Notes: generated from the letters alone by a model not told the origin. A stretch of 35,946 nucleotides of DNA from Bacteroidales bacterium (GCA_028689615.1 JAQVCV010000050.1:1-35946), one strand, 5' to 3'. Positions 8,925-17,277 are shown, counted from the first letter of the stretch. Made by a program: numbers and translations.

Positions 8925-10340
8925 ATGGGGCGCTATTCAGGCCACTTTCCACCCTTCGGACTTTTTTTCTGCCTGCAACTTGCACTTCTGTCATTTCCAT
9001 CTGTGGCACAACAACAAATCGTGGTTGATACTGTGATAATGAAAGGGATAAAAAAAACACATCCTTCAGTTATCTTTCGAGAAATCACCCTGGCACAAGG
9101 GGATACCCTCTCCCCGGAAATTCTTGATCTTAAAATCAGCCAAAGCCGGGAAAACCTGCTCAACCTTCCCCTCTTCAACTTTGTAGAAACCGAAGTTCGC
9201 AAAAAAGAAGGGAGTACCAACAAAGTGGCTGTTACCTTCACTTTTACCGAGAGGTGGTACATCTGGCCCTACCCTATCGTGGAGGTGGCCGACCGGAATT
9301 TTAACGCCTGGTGGAAAACACGCAATCTTTCGCGAATCAACCTGGGAGGTTATGTTTTAATCGAAAACTTCAGAGGCAGGCTTGAAAGATTGAAACTGCT
9401 GGCCAAAAGTGGTTTTGACCAAAAATTTGAAGTGGAATATTTCAAGCCCTACATCAACCCGTCGAAAACCCTCGGGCTCCTTTTCCAGGCCGGGGTGATG
9501 GGCAACCACGAAGTAGCTGCCGCCACCAATGACAACAACCAGGTAGTGTTTATCCGCGATGAATCAGACTACATCAGAACCCATCTCAATGCTTATGCTG
9601 CACTGGTTTACCGACCGGGAATCCACAACACGCATGAGGCAGGGATCGGCTGGTCGTCGAACCATATTGCCGACACGTTGCAAAAAGCACAGCCCTTGTT
9701 GTGGCCCAACAACAACGAACAATACATCACCCTGCGATACCAATTCAAACACGACCGCCGCGACTACAAGCACTACCCTCTGAAAGGTCAGTATTTCGAC
9801 GTTGCACTTACATCCCAAATCCCTTTGCAGGCAATCCATTCGGCCAACACTTTCGCAGAATCGGAAGTAAACCTGCGCTGGTATGCGCCACTGCAAGGAC
9901 GTACGTACTGGTCAGCAGGATTCTACGGCAAATACAGCTCCTCGATGCCGGTATCGTATTACCTGATGCAGGGACTTGGTTCAAGTCGCTATTTCGTTAG
10001 AGGATATGAATACTATCTGATAGAGGGGCAACAAACGGCTTTGGTGCGATCAAACCTGATTTACAACCTGGTAAAACCATCCGAGAAAAGAGTCTCTTTT
10101 ATCCGAAGCGATAAATTCGGGAGGTTGCACTATGCTGTTTACCTGCGACTCTATGCCGACTGGGGCATCACCCGCAACCAAATGGCAGGACTCAGGGGGA
10201 ATCTGTCAGGACAGTGGCTTGGAGGCGGTGGTGCAGGCATCGATTTGGTTACCTACTACGACCGCGTACTTCGTGTAGAGTACAGCATCAACAGGATGGG
10301 AGAAACAGGACTCTTCATCCACTTCATGGCCTCCATATAA
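8925..10340 (+). CDS. Small Omp85-family outer membrane protein (POTRA plus barrel)
   Basis: A 471-residue secreted protein with a signal peptide (about 1-28, cleaved near SVAQQQ). Residues about 30-110 fit a single POTRA domain: VVDTVIMKGIKKTHPSVI, then the LSPEILDLKISQSRENLLNL helix and FVETEVRKK strand. The rest is rich in alternating aromatic strands such as RWYIWPYPIVEVADRNFNAW and ends in a barrel-type C-terminus (GLFIHFMASI). It resembles BamA/TamA-type Omp85 proteins but is about half the length of the true BamA encoded at 13108-15735. The gene begins 3 bases after the CBS gene. Its substrate is unknown; roles in surface protein or lipid export are possible. Confidence 0.78.
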   Translation: MGRYSGHFPPFGLFFCLQLALLSFPSVAQQQIVVDTVIMKGIKKTHPSVIFREITLAQGDTLSPEILDLKISQSRENLLNLPLFNFVETEVRKKEGSTNKVAVTFTFTERWYIWPYPIVEVADRNFNAWWKTRNLSRINLGGYVLIENFRGRLERLKLLAKSGFDQKFEVEYFKPYINPSKTLGLLFQAGVMGNHEVAAATNDNNQVVFIRDESDYIRTHLNAYAALVYRPGIHNTHEAGIGWSSNHIADTLQKAQPLLWPNNNEQYITLRYQFKHDRRDYKHYPLKGQYFDVALTSQIPLQAIHSANTFAESEVNLRWYAPLQGRTYWSAGFYGKYSSSMPVSYYLMQGLGSSRYFVRGYEYYLIEGQQTALVRSNLIYNLVKPSEKRVSFIRSDKFGRLHYAVYLRLYADWGITRNQMAGLRGNLSGQWLGGGGAGIDLVTYYDRVLRVEYSINRMGETGLFIHFMASI

Positions 10341-10364
10341 GACACAAAAACCCGTTAAATTTCA

Positions 10365-10372
10365 TACCTTTG
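10365..10372 (+). promoter_or_regulatory. -7 box upstream of nadK
   Basis: TACCTTTG is a strong match to TAnnTTTG and sits 31 bases before the nadK ATG at 10404, giving a leader of about 25 bases. No -33 TTG is evident. Confidence 0.55.
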
Positions 10373-10403
10373 CATCGATTGATGCCCATTGAATAACAAG
10401 AGT

Positions 10404-11276
10404 ATGAAAATAGCAATCTTTGCCCGAAGCGTTCACCACGAAGACGTTGGACTTATCCACAAACTCCTCAAGGTATTGGATGCCCTGAACATCGAAGCTG
10501 TGTTTTACAAACCCTTTCTTGACAGGATAGGAGCCGGACTGCCTACTGGTTTTAAAGTGTTTGCTGATCAAAGCGAGATTGACGACTCGTTCAGTTTCAT
10601 TTTTTCCATTGGAGGCGATGGCACTTTGCTCGATACTCTTGGATTTGCTGCCCCCAACAACATCCCCATCATGGGAATCAACACCGGCCGACTCGGTTTT
10701 TTAAGCACCATATCACCCCATCAGGTTGAACTGGCTATCGACTGCCTGGTCAATCACGACTACAAGCTTGAAGAGCGTTCGCTGGTTGAACTCATCAGCA
10801 CAGGGCTTCAGATCAACGACTACAACTACGCCCTCAACGAAATAAGCATCCAAAAAAGCAATCCCACCACCATGCTTACCATCAACGTTTCTGTGGATGG
10901 TGAATACCTCAACTCCTATTGGGGAGATGGCATCATGATAGCAACCCCCACCGGCAGCACAGCCTACTCGCTCAGTTGTGGCGGCCCCATCATGGCGCCC
11001 AACAGCAAAAGCCTGATCATCACACCCATTGCCCCACACAACCTCACCGTTCGCCCCATAGTTGTTCCCGATTCAAGCCGAATCAGCCTTTCAGTTGAAG
11101 GGCGCGACACCAGCTTTATTATCGGTCTCGACTCACGAACCCATGTTGTATCAACCGATTCAACCTGTGAAGTACGACGTGCCGGCAAAACTGCCCGCAT
11201 CGTGAGACTTCCCGGCAACCATTTTTTCACCACCATACGCCGCAAGCTAGCCTGGGGGCTCGACCTGCGCAATTGA
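10404..11276 (+). CDS. nadK: NAD kinase
   Basis: A 290-residue ATP-NAD kinase that phosphorylates NAD to NADP. The catalytic GGDGTLLDT motif lies at about 70-78, followed by NTGRLGFLS (93-101), the NE-containing YALNEISIQK segment and the NAD-binding TPTGSTAYSLSCGGP motif. I use the ATG at 10404 because MKIAIFARS is the usual start of the family; the open frame extends 5 codons further only through a TTG at 10389. The gene has its own -7 box and is followed by porG after 85 bases. In Bacteroidota nadK commonly sits before the porG-uppS-bamA set, as here. Confidence 0.95.
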   Translation: MKIAIFARSVHHEDVGLIHKLLKVLDALNIEAVFYKPFLDRIGAGLPTGFKVFADQSEIDDSFSFIFSIGGDGTLLDTLGFAAPNNIPIMGINTGRLGFLSTISPHQVELAIDCLVNHDYKLEERSLVELISTGLQINDYNYALNEISIQKSNPTTMLTINVSVDGEYLNSYWGDGIMIATPTGSTAYSLSCGGPIMAPNSKSLIITPIAPHNLTVRPIVVPDSSRISLSVEGRDTSFIIGLDSRTHVVSTDSTCEVRRAGKTARIVRLPGNHFFTTIRRKLAWGLDLRN

Positions 11277-11361
11277 TGCCGCCAATCAAATTTCTTCCCC
11301 AAAACGTTAAAAAGTGTGACCACCAAAGGAAGGTTTATACTAACCATCCCTTTTCTGAGTT

Positions 11362-12192
11362 ATGAAAAGCATGAAAAAACTGATCCCTGTCATCCTTCTT
11401 CTGATTGCAGCCCTGACCTCCAAAGGACAATACCTTGAAGTCGGACCTGTGGGAGGGGTATCGTATTACGTAGGCGACCTCAACCCCTCGAAACATTTCT
11501 CGGGAGTTTCGCCGGCATTTGGAGTGGTGGCACGCATGAATTACACAACACGCTGGACGCTGAAAGCCGCCCTCAATATTGGTAAAATTGCCGCGTCAGA
11601 CGCTGACTACCAGGCTATGCCCGGAAGAAACCTAAGTTTCGAAAGCACCCTCACCGAGTTCACCACACAGGCCGAGTTGAATTTCCTGCCCTACTTCACA
11701 GGCAGCAGTAAAGAATTTTTTTCTCCCTACATTTTTGCAGGGTTGAGTGTATTCATGTACAATCCCAAAGCATTGTTCAAGGGGACCTGGGTTGACCTGC
11801 GCGAGTTGAAAACCGAAGGTCAGGACACCCGTGCCTATCCCGATCGCACACCTTACGGAACTGTTGGCCTGGCGTTCCCGTTTGGTCTTGGGATGAAACT
11901 TAGCCTCGGAAGCCGTTGGTGCTTTGGTGTTGAATGGGGATTGCGAAAAACCTTCACCGATTACCTCGACGATGTCAGCACTACCTACTATTTGCAAGGA
12001 TCAGAAATCAATCCCGACATAGCCGAGGAGTACCTATCTGACCCCACCATGACCCATGAGCCAGGGATGCAAAGAGGCAATTCGCAAAACAACGATTGGT
12101 ACAGTTTTGCCGTTGGTTTTCTGACCTATCGGTTCAGTTTGCAGAAAGAGCCCAAGTGCAACGATTTCAAAAATGTTCAAAAGTTCCGATAA
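11362..12192 (+). CDS. porG: Outer membrane beta-barrel protein PorG (DUF6089)
   Basis: A 276-residue outer membrane protein with a signal peptide (about 1-22, cleavage near SKGQY) and a typical DUF6089 opening, LEVGPVGGVSYYVGDLNP. The rest alternates strands and turns as expected for an eight-stranded barrel (SPYIFAGLSVFMYNPKA, YGTVGLAFPFGLGMKLSLG, WCFGVEWGLRKTFTDYLDD). In Porphyromonas gingivalis PorG is a component of the type IX secretion system and its gene lies just before uppS, bamA and ompH, the same order as here. Family membership and order support the name; presence of a working type IX system cannot be judged from this window. Confidence 0.8.
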   Translation: MKSMKKLIPVILLLIAALTSKGQYLEVGPVGGVSYYVGDLNPSKHFSGVSPAFGVVARMNYTTRWTLKAALNIGKIAASDADYQAMPGRNLSFESTLTEFTTQAELNFLPYFTGSSKEFFSPYIFAGLSVFMYNPKALFKGTWVDLRELKTEGQDTRAYPDRTPYGTVGLAFPFGLGMKLSLGSRWCFGVEWGLRKTFTDYLDDVSTTYYLQGSEINPDIAEEYLSDPTMTHEPGMQRGNSQNNDWYSFAVGFLTYRFSLQKEPKCNDFKNVQKFR

Positions 12193-12220
12193 ATAATACT
12201 GTGAATTAGCGCAGATATGG

Positions 12221-12228
12221 TAAATTTG
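12221..12228 (+). promoter_or_regulatory. -7 box upstream of uppS, between arms of an inverted repeat
   Basis: TAAATTTG matches TAnnTTTG, 69 bases before the uppS ATG. It overlaps a 6-bp inverted repeat, AGCGCA (12208-12213) and TGCGCT (12227-12232), which is followed by GTTTTTG and could alternatively be a weak terminator of porG. Confidence 0.4.
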
Positions 12229-12296
12229 CGCTGTTTTTGCCTTTTGCCGTCATCGAAGGGCAGATTGTAATTGTGACCGGTTATTAACATTGAAAG

Positions 12297-13058
12297 ATGA
12301 TAGATCTTAAAGATCAGATTGATTTAAGCAAACTCCCGCGCCACGTGGCCGTCATCATGGATGGCAACGGGAGGTGGGCCGCGCAACAAGGGAAAGAACG
12401 TGTTTTCGGCCATCAAAACGGAGTTACATCCGTTCGCGAGACTGCCGAAGCCGCTGCCGAACTCGGTATCGAATACCTCACCCTCTATGCTTTTAGCACC
12501 GAAAACTGGAACCGGCCTGCTGACGAAGTGGAAGCTCTGATGAGTCTTTTGGTTACAACCATCCACAACGAAATGGATACCTTAACCAAGAACAACATCA
12601 GACTCAATGCAATTGGCGACCTGAACAGCCTCAAACCAAAAACGTTGGCTGAATTGCAAAGCGCCATTGACCAAACGAAGCACCACTCCAGAATGGTAAT
12701 GACCCTGGCCCTCTCCTACAGTTCCCGTTGGGAGATCACTCATGCCATGCAATGCATCGCCCGGAAAGTAAAAAATGGCGAAATTGCTGTTGAAAACATC
12801 GACAACCAAACCATTTCAAACCATCTGGCCACTGCCGGAATGCCCGATCCCGAGCTCCTTATCCGAACCAGCGGTGAATACCGCATCAGCAACTACCTCC
12901 TCTGGCAAATTGCTTATGCCGAACTCCATTTCACTACAACCCTGTGGCCCGATTTCAGACGGCAAAACTTCTATGAAGCCCTCATCGACTTCCAGCACCG
13001 TGAACGAAGGTTTGGCAAAACAAGCCAGCAAATTAAAACCGAACTGTCAAAAACCTGA
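12297..13058 (+). CDS. uppS: Undecaprenyl diphosphate synthase (cis-prenyltransferase) UppS
   Basis: A 253-residue cis-prenyltransferase that condenses isopentenyl diphosphate onto farnesyl diphosphate to give the C55 carrier used for peptidoglycan and surface glycans. The five family regions are visible: HVAVIMDGNGRWA with the catalytic Asp22, the GHQNGVTSVRE segment, YLTLYAFSTENWNRP, and the C-terminal PELLIRTSGEYRISNYLLWQ followed by YAELHFTTTLWPDF. Length is normal. It lies 104 bases after porG and 49 bases before the chosen bamA start. The arrangement links carrier-lipid supply to outer-membrane assembly, which is standard in the phylum. Confidence 0.97.
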   Translation: MIDLKDQIDLSKLPRHVAVIMDGNGRWAAQQGKERVFGHQNGVTSVRETAEAAAELGIEYLTLYAFSTENWNRPADEVEALMSLLVTTIHNEMDTLTKNNIRLNAIGDLNSLKPKTLAELQSAIDQTKHHSRMVMTLALSYSSRWEITHAMQCIARKVKNGEIAVENIDNQTISNHLATAGMPDPELLIRTSGEYRISNYLLWQIAYAELHFTTTLWPDFRRQNFYEALIDFQHRERRFGKTSQQIKTELSKT

Positions 13059-13107
13059 CCCGATAACCCCTTTCATAATTCGCAAACCCGATACACTACA
13101 CTACCGG

Positions 13108-15735
13108 ATGAAAATTAAAATATTGTTGCTCCCTATCCTGATTCTGATCTTAACTGCTCAACAGGTCTTCCCTCAAATTGCAATTGGTTCTGACGAAAGC
13201 ATCGACTACAACAACCCCAAAGAATACTCCATTGGGGGCGTCACTGTTACAGGGGTACAGTACCTCGATCCCAGCGTGTTGGTAATGGTTAGTGGTTTGC
13301 AGGTAGGACAATCTGTAAAAATTCCCGGTGAGCAAATCACCGCCGCTATCGAAAAGCTCTGGAAACAAGGGCTGTTTGAAAACGTCAGAATTGTTGCCAG
13401 CCGTTTCGAGGATAAGGTAGTGTTTCTCGAAATCCAACTTACAGAACGGCCAAGGTTATCGAAATTTTCATTTTCAGGAGTAAAAAAATCGGAAGCCGAC
13501 GACCTTCGCGAACAAATCAGGCTGGTAAGCGGCGATGTGGTTACCGATAACCTGATCATCAGAACAAAAAACCAGATCAAGAAACACTTCAACGAAAAAG
13601 GATTCCTTAACACCGAGGTTGCAATCGATCAACAACGCGATACCACCAAACTGAACAACGTTGCCCTGAAAATCACTGTCAAAAAAAACAACAAGATCAG
13701 GATTGGCAGTATCAATTTCCATGGAAACGAAGCCCTGGCCTCGCGCAAACTGAAAGGAGCCATGGAAGAAACGCGCGAACGAACTGTTTTCCACCCGCTG
13801 CGCAACCTCGATAAATTGGTTTACAACACCGCACGAAATTTCGTGCGCATGGATATGAACGGCATCACCGATTACGCCGCCGACTGGTATGCCGACAACG
13901 TGAAAATACGAATCTTCAAATCGTCAAAATTCATCCGCTCGAGCTACACCGACGACAAGAAAAAAATTATTGAGGCCTACAACTCCAAAGGGTATCGCGA
14001 TGCCTACATCGAGCGCGATTCGGTTTACCGCAACGACGACCGTTCGGTGAATGTTGACCTTTGGGTGAATGAAGGGCGAAAATACTATTACCGCAATGTG
14101 ACCTGGGTTGGAAACACCAAATACACAGCCGATTTCCTTAACTCGGTGCTTCGCATCCGCAAGGGCGATGTTTACAACCAGGAACTTCTTGAAACCAACC
14201 TTTCGTACAACCCCAACGGTTTCGACGTCAGCTCGCTCTACCTCGACGAAGGTTACCTCTTCTTTTCGGCCCAGCCTGTAGAGGTAAAAGTTGAGAACGA
14301 CTCTATTGATCTTGAAATCAGAATTTACGAAGGCAAACAGGCGCGCATCAACAAAGTATCGGTGATGGGCAACGACCGCACCAACGACCACGTGATCATC
14401 CGCGAACTGAGGACACGCCCCGGTCAGTTGTTCAGCCGTTCGGAAATCATCAGAACCCAGCGCGAATTGGCTCAGTTGCGCTACTTCAACCCCGAGAAGC
14501 TCGGCATCGATTACACCCCCAACCCGCAAGACGGGACAGTTGATCTGGAATACAAAGTTGAAGAGACTTCGGCCGACCAGGTCGAACTTTCGGGTGGCTG
14601 GGGTTATGGCCGAATTGTTGGAACCCTGGGATTCTCGTTCAACAACTTCTCGGCCAAGCGGCTCTTCAAAAAAGGGGCCTGGAAACCCATCCCGAGTGGT
14701 GATGGACAAAAACTCTCGTTGCGGTTCCAGACTTACGGAAGTGGTTACATCAGCGCCAGCGCATCGTTTACCGAACCCTGGCTTGGAGGTAAAAAACCAA
14801 ACGCCTTCACCACATCGTTCTACTACTCGCGCTACACCAACGGACTCTCGTCTGACGATGCAAGCTTTGCCAGTTTCGTCATTCACGGTCTCGGATTCAG
14901 CCTCGGACGCCGTCTGGAATGGCCCGACGATTTCTTCACCCTCTACCAATCGGTAAACCTCCAACGCTATTCGCTGAAGAATTACTCTTCGATCTTTAGT
15001 TTTGGAAATGGCAACGGAATCTTCAACAACCTGAGCTATACCATAGCCTTGGGACGCCGCTCCGACGACAACCCCATCTTCCCGCGAAAAGGTTCGGACA
15101 TTAACTTAAGCCTTGAAGTAACACCCCCCTACTCACTTTTCAGCGGGAAAGACTACAAGAACCTCGACGAGAACTCGAAATACGAATGGATTGAATACCA
15201 CAAATGGAAACTGTACGGATCGTGGTACAACCAGATTGTTGGCGATCTGGTACTTGCCACCAAAACCAAATTTGGCTTCCTGGGAATGTACAATTCCGAT
15301 ATCGGCATCACCCCTTTCGAACGGTTCTACATGGGAGGCGACGGACTGTCGGGTTACAACAACCTGGATGGTCGCGAAATCATAGCTTTACGTGGATACA
15401 GCAACGAATCGATCCTCCCCGAATATTTCAATTCCAACACCGTGGGCGGAACCATCTTCGCCAAATACACCTTGGAATTGCGCTTCCCCTTGTCGCTCAA
15501 TCCCAATGCCACCATCTATGCCCTCGGCTTCATGGAAGGGGGTAACACCTGGAGCAAATTCAGCAAATTCAACCCGTTCAGCATCTATAAAGCCGCCGGA
15601 CTGGGGATGAGAATTTACCTGCCCATGTTCGGGATTTTGGGCCTCGACTACGGTTACGGGCTGGATGAGATACCCGGAAACCCCAATGCCAACGGCGGAC
15701 AATTCCACTTCTCGATTAACCAGAGCATCGATTAA
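13108..15735 (+). CDS. bamA: Outer membrane assembly factor BamA
   Basis: An 875-residue BamA, the Omp85 insertase of the beta-barrel assembly machine. The frame is open to 12775, but that extension overlaps the end of uppS and has no signal sequence; the ATG at 13108 gives a clean signal peptide (MKIKILLLPILILILTAQQ). Five POTRA-like repeats fill about residues 40-460, each ending in a strand such as IGSINFHGNEAL or YYYRNVTWVGNTKY and INKVSVMGNDRTND. The C-terminal half is a 16-strand barrel; LRGYSNESILPE represents the conserved (V/L)RG(F/Y) motif of loop 6, and LGLDYGYGLD lies near the end. Tandem ompH/skp genes follow after 62 bases. Confidence 0.95.
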   Translation: MKIKILLLPILILILTAQQVFPQIAIGSDESIDYNNPKEYSIGGVTVTGVQYLDPSVLVMVSGLQVGQSVKIPGEQITAAIEKLWKQGLFENVRIVASRFEDKVVFLEIQLTERPRLSKFSFSGVKKSEADDLREQIRLVSGDVVTDNLIIRTKNQIKKHFNEKGFLNTEVAIDQQRDTTKLNNVALKITVKKNNKIRIGSINFHGNEALASRKLKGAMEETRERTVFHPLRNLDKLVYNTARNFVRMDMNGITDYAADWYADNVKIRIFKSSKFIRSSYTDDKKKIIEAYNSKGYRDAYIERDSVYRNDDRSVNVDLWVNEGRKYYYRNVTWVGNTKYTADFLNSVLRIRKGDVYNQELLETNLSYNPNGFDVSSLYLDEGYLFFSAQPVEVKVENDSIDLEIRIYEGKQARINKVSVMGNDRTNDHVIIRELRTRPGQLFSRSEIIRTQRELAQLRYFNPEKLGIDYTPNPQDGTVDLEYKVEETSADQVELSGGWGYGRIVGTLGFSFNNFSAKRLFKKGAWKPIPSGDGQKLSLRFQTYGSGYISASASFTEPWLGGKKPNAFTTSFYYSRYTNGLSSDDASFASFVIHGLGFSLGRRLEWPDDFFTLYQSVNLQRYSLKNYSSIFSFGNGNGIFNNLSYTIALGRRSDDNPIFPRKGSDINLSLEVTPPYSLFSGKDYKNLDENSKYEWIEYHKWKLYGSWYNQIVGDLVLATKTKFGFLGMYNSDIGITPFERFYMGGDGLSGYNNLDGREIIALRGYSNESILPEYFNSNTVGGTIFAKYTLELRFPLSLNPNATIYALGFMEGGNTWSKFSKFNPFSIYKAAGLGMRIYLPMFGILGLDYGYGLDEIPGNPNANGGQFHFSINQSID

Positions 15736-15784
15736 CCCACGGCACATTATTTGTAAACGATAGCACCGCTCATTTTTAAATAAT

Positions 15785-15789
15785 AGGAG
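15785..15789 (+). promoter_or_regulatory. Shine-Dalgarno-like site before the first ompH/skp
   Basis: AGGAG lies 8 bases before the ATG at 15798. This is unusual here because nearly all other starts in the window lack such a site, as is typical for Bacteroidota. Confidence 0.5.
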
Positions 15790-15797
15790 ACCTCATT

Positions 15798-16331
15798 ATG
15801 AAAAAGATTTTTGCAACCCTCACCGTGTTAACGTTGCTGGCCTTCCCCGCGCTGGCTCAAAAATTTGCTTACGTTGATTCAGAGTATATTCTTCAAAATG
15901 TTCCGGAATACAACGACGCACAAGCCCAGCTCGACGAACTGTCAACCGAATGGCAATCAGAAGTAGAAGCTAAATTCAAGGCCATCGACAAATTGTATAA
16001 AGACTACCAGGCCGAATCGGTTTTGCTTCCCGAAGAGATGAAACGCAAACGCGAAGACGACATCATCAAAGCAGAAAAAGAGGCTAAAGAATTACAGAAG
16101 AAAAGATTCGGAAAGGATGGTGATCTGTTCAAGAAGCGTCAGGAATTGATCAAACCAATACAGGATAAGGTGTTTGCCGCTATCGAGCAGGTAGCTCAGG
16201 CTAAAAACTACGCCATCATATTCGACAAGTCGGGCTCAGTTACCGTGATGTGGGCCGATGCCAAATACGACATCAGCGACGACATACTCGATGAAATGGG
16301 ATACAGTTTCAACACCCGAAAGAACAAGTAG
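15798..16331 (+). CDS. ompH: OmpH/Skp-family periplasmic chaperone (first copy)
   Basis: A 177-residue Skp-like chaperone that would hold unfolded outer-membrane proteins in the periplasm and hand them to BamA. A signal peptide (about 1-20, cleavage after ALA in FPALAQK) precedes KFAYVDSEYILQNVPEYNDAQ, the standard OmpH opening. A long charged coiled coil follows (about 40-120, rich in K/E), then the C-terminal beta part IIFDKSGSVTVMWADAKYD. It lies directly behind bamA, has an AGGAG site, and ends at a hairpin terminator. It is more acidic at the C-terminus than its neighbour copy. Confidence 0.92.
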   Translation: MKKIFATLTVLTLLAFPALAQKFAYVDSEYILQNVPEYNDAQAQLDELSTEWQSEVEAKFKAIDKLYKDYQAESVLLPEEMKRKREDDIIKAEKEAKELQKKRFGKDGDLFKKRQELIKPIQDKVFAAIEQVAQAKNYAIIFDKSGSVTVMWADAKYDISDDILDEMGYSFNTRKNK

Positions 16332-16349
16332 GCCACACCACTGCGCTAC

Positions 16350-16386
16350 AGGCTGAACCCATTTGCAAGGGTTCAGCCTTTTTTTT
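16350..16386 (+). terminator. Intrinsic terminator after the first ompH/skp
   Basis: An 11-bp perfect stem (16350-16360 with 16369-16379), an 8-base loop and a run of eight T (16379-16386). It separates the two ompH/skp genes and ends the bamA-containing transcript at least partly. Confidence 0.92.
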
Positions 16387-16429
16387 ATGTTAAATACTGT
16401 TAACCCTTTGTTGCCCTGAAAAAACCCCG

Positions 16430-16459
16430 TTGCAGGAGAACTTTTTTTCGATAAATTTG
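16430..16459 (+). promoter_or_regulatory. Promoter of the second ompH/skp (TTG-N19-TAAATTTG)
   Basis: TTG at 16430-16432 and TAAATTTG at 16452-16459 are 19 bases apart, the consensus layout for the main Bacteroidota sigma factor. The predicted start of transcription is about 25 bases before the ATG at 16493. This is one of the two best promoters in the window. Confidence 0.75.
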
Positions 16460-16492
16460 CAAAAATTATAAACAAACCTCAATTCCGAAAAA

Positions 16493-16999
16493 ATGAAGAC
16501 CGTATCAAAACTGTTGCTGATTCTTGGTTTATTTGCATTTTCATTCAATGCTGAAGCCCAAAAATTCGGGCATATCGATTTTGCCAAACTTTACGCACAA
16601 ATGCCTGGCCTCGATTCTGTTCAGATTAAATATAAAGATTACGCCGAGCAATTGCGCAAACAGATCGGTGTGATGCAAACCGAACTGGAAAACAAATATG
16701 CCGATTATCAGGCCAGCGCTGCTAACATGTCGCCCATCATCAAGCAAACCAAGGAAAAAGAGATGTCGGACTTAAACGAGCGCATTCAGGCTTTCAATGC
16801 ACAGGCCCAACAAGACCTGGCGGCTAAAGAAACTGAACTCACCACCCCCCTGATCGAAAAAGCCCGCAAAGCCATCACCGACGTAGCCAAAGAACACGGT
16901 TATGCCTACATCTTCAACAGTGCTGAAGGACTGCTGCTTTATGCTCAGGATAGCGACGACGTTACGGCTCTGGTGAAAAAGAAATTGGGAATCAAATAA
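16493..16999 (+). CDS. ompH: OmpH/Skp-family periplasmic chaperone (second copy)
   Basis: A 168-residue paralogue of the preceding chaperone. Signal peptide about 1-22 (cleavage near AEAQ), then KFGHIDFAKLYAQMPGLDSVQ, a coiled coil of K/E/Q-rich residues (about 45-120), and the C-terminal strand region AYIFNSAEGLLLYAQDSDDV. Unlike the first copy it has its own strong promoter and a separate terminator on each side, so it can be made independently of bamA. Tandem ompH genes behind bamA are common in Bacteroidota, including P. gingivalis. Confidence 0.92.
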   Translation: MKTVSKLLLILGLFAFSFNAEAQKFGHIDFAKLYAQMPGLDSVQIKYKDYAEQLRKQIGVMQTELENKYADYQASAANMSPIIKQTKEKEMSDLNERIQAFNAQAQQDLAAKETELTTPLIEKARKAITDVAKEHGYAYIFNSAEGLLLYAQDSDDVTALVKKKLGIK

Positions 17000-17031
17000 A
17001 ACCTGTTCCTGCTTGTATTTATAAGTTGAGG

Positions 17032-17061
17032 AAAGACCGGCAGTTTTGCCGGTCTTTTTTT
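17032..17061 (+). terminator. Strong intrinsic terminator after the second ompH/skp
   Basis: An 11-bp perfect stem (17032-17042 with 17047-17057), a 4-base loop GTTT and a T tract to 17061. It closes the envelope cluster. Confidence 0.95.
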
Positions 17062-17127
17062 GCTTTTTAACCACTACACCTTTTCACAACCTCTTATTAC
17101 AGAAACTGCTCATGCCATCAGAACAAT

Positions 17128-17141
17128 CTGCTTATAAGCAG
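17128..17141. repeat. 14-bp perfect palindrome
   Basis: CTGCTTATAAGCAG is its own reverse complement. It lies about 70 bases after the ompH terminator, away from any gene start. With no central loop it looks more like a dimeric protein binding site than a hairpin, but could be chance. Confidence 0.5.
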
Positions 17142-17193
17142 CAAAATAAAAAACAAACACGGATCATTATGATAACATGGTACACTGGTAAAA

Positions 17194-17277
17194 TAAAAGA
17201 TGCGGAGCTTTTGGGTAAAAGATGCGGAGCTTTTGGGTAAAAGATGCGGAGCTTTTGGGTAAAAGATGCGGAGCTTT
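17194..17277. repeat. 22-bp tandem direct repeat, 3 full copies plus 18 bases
   Basis: The unit TAAAAGATGCGGAGCTTTTGGG occurs at 17194-17215, 17216-17237 and 17238-17259, all identical, and the first 18 bases recur at 17260-17277. The core AAAAGATGCGGAGCTTTT matches its own reverse complement at 14 of 18 positions. Since 22 is not a multiple of 3, the array reads open in several frames and yields repetitive peptides containing AELLGKRCGAF on one strand and PHLLPKSSASF on the other. There are no spacers, so it is not a CRISPR. Confidence 0.95.

Noticed and set aside
12775-13107. N-terminal extension of BamA
   Set aside because: It overlaps uppS in another frame and lacks a signal sequence, whereas the ATG at 13108 begins a clear signal peptide.
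13924-14964. A 346-residue open frame antisense to bamA
   Set aside because: It lies wholly opposite a well-supported gene, has no recognisable domain or start signal, and its length reflects codon bias of the sense strand.
17194-17277. CRISPR array
   Set aside because: Copies are head to tail with no spacers and the unit is only 22 bp; no cas genes are present.
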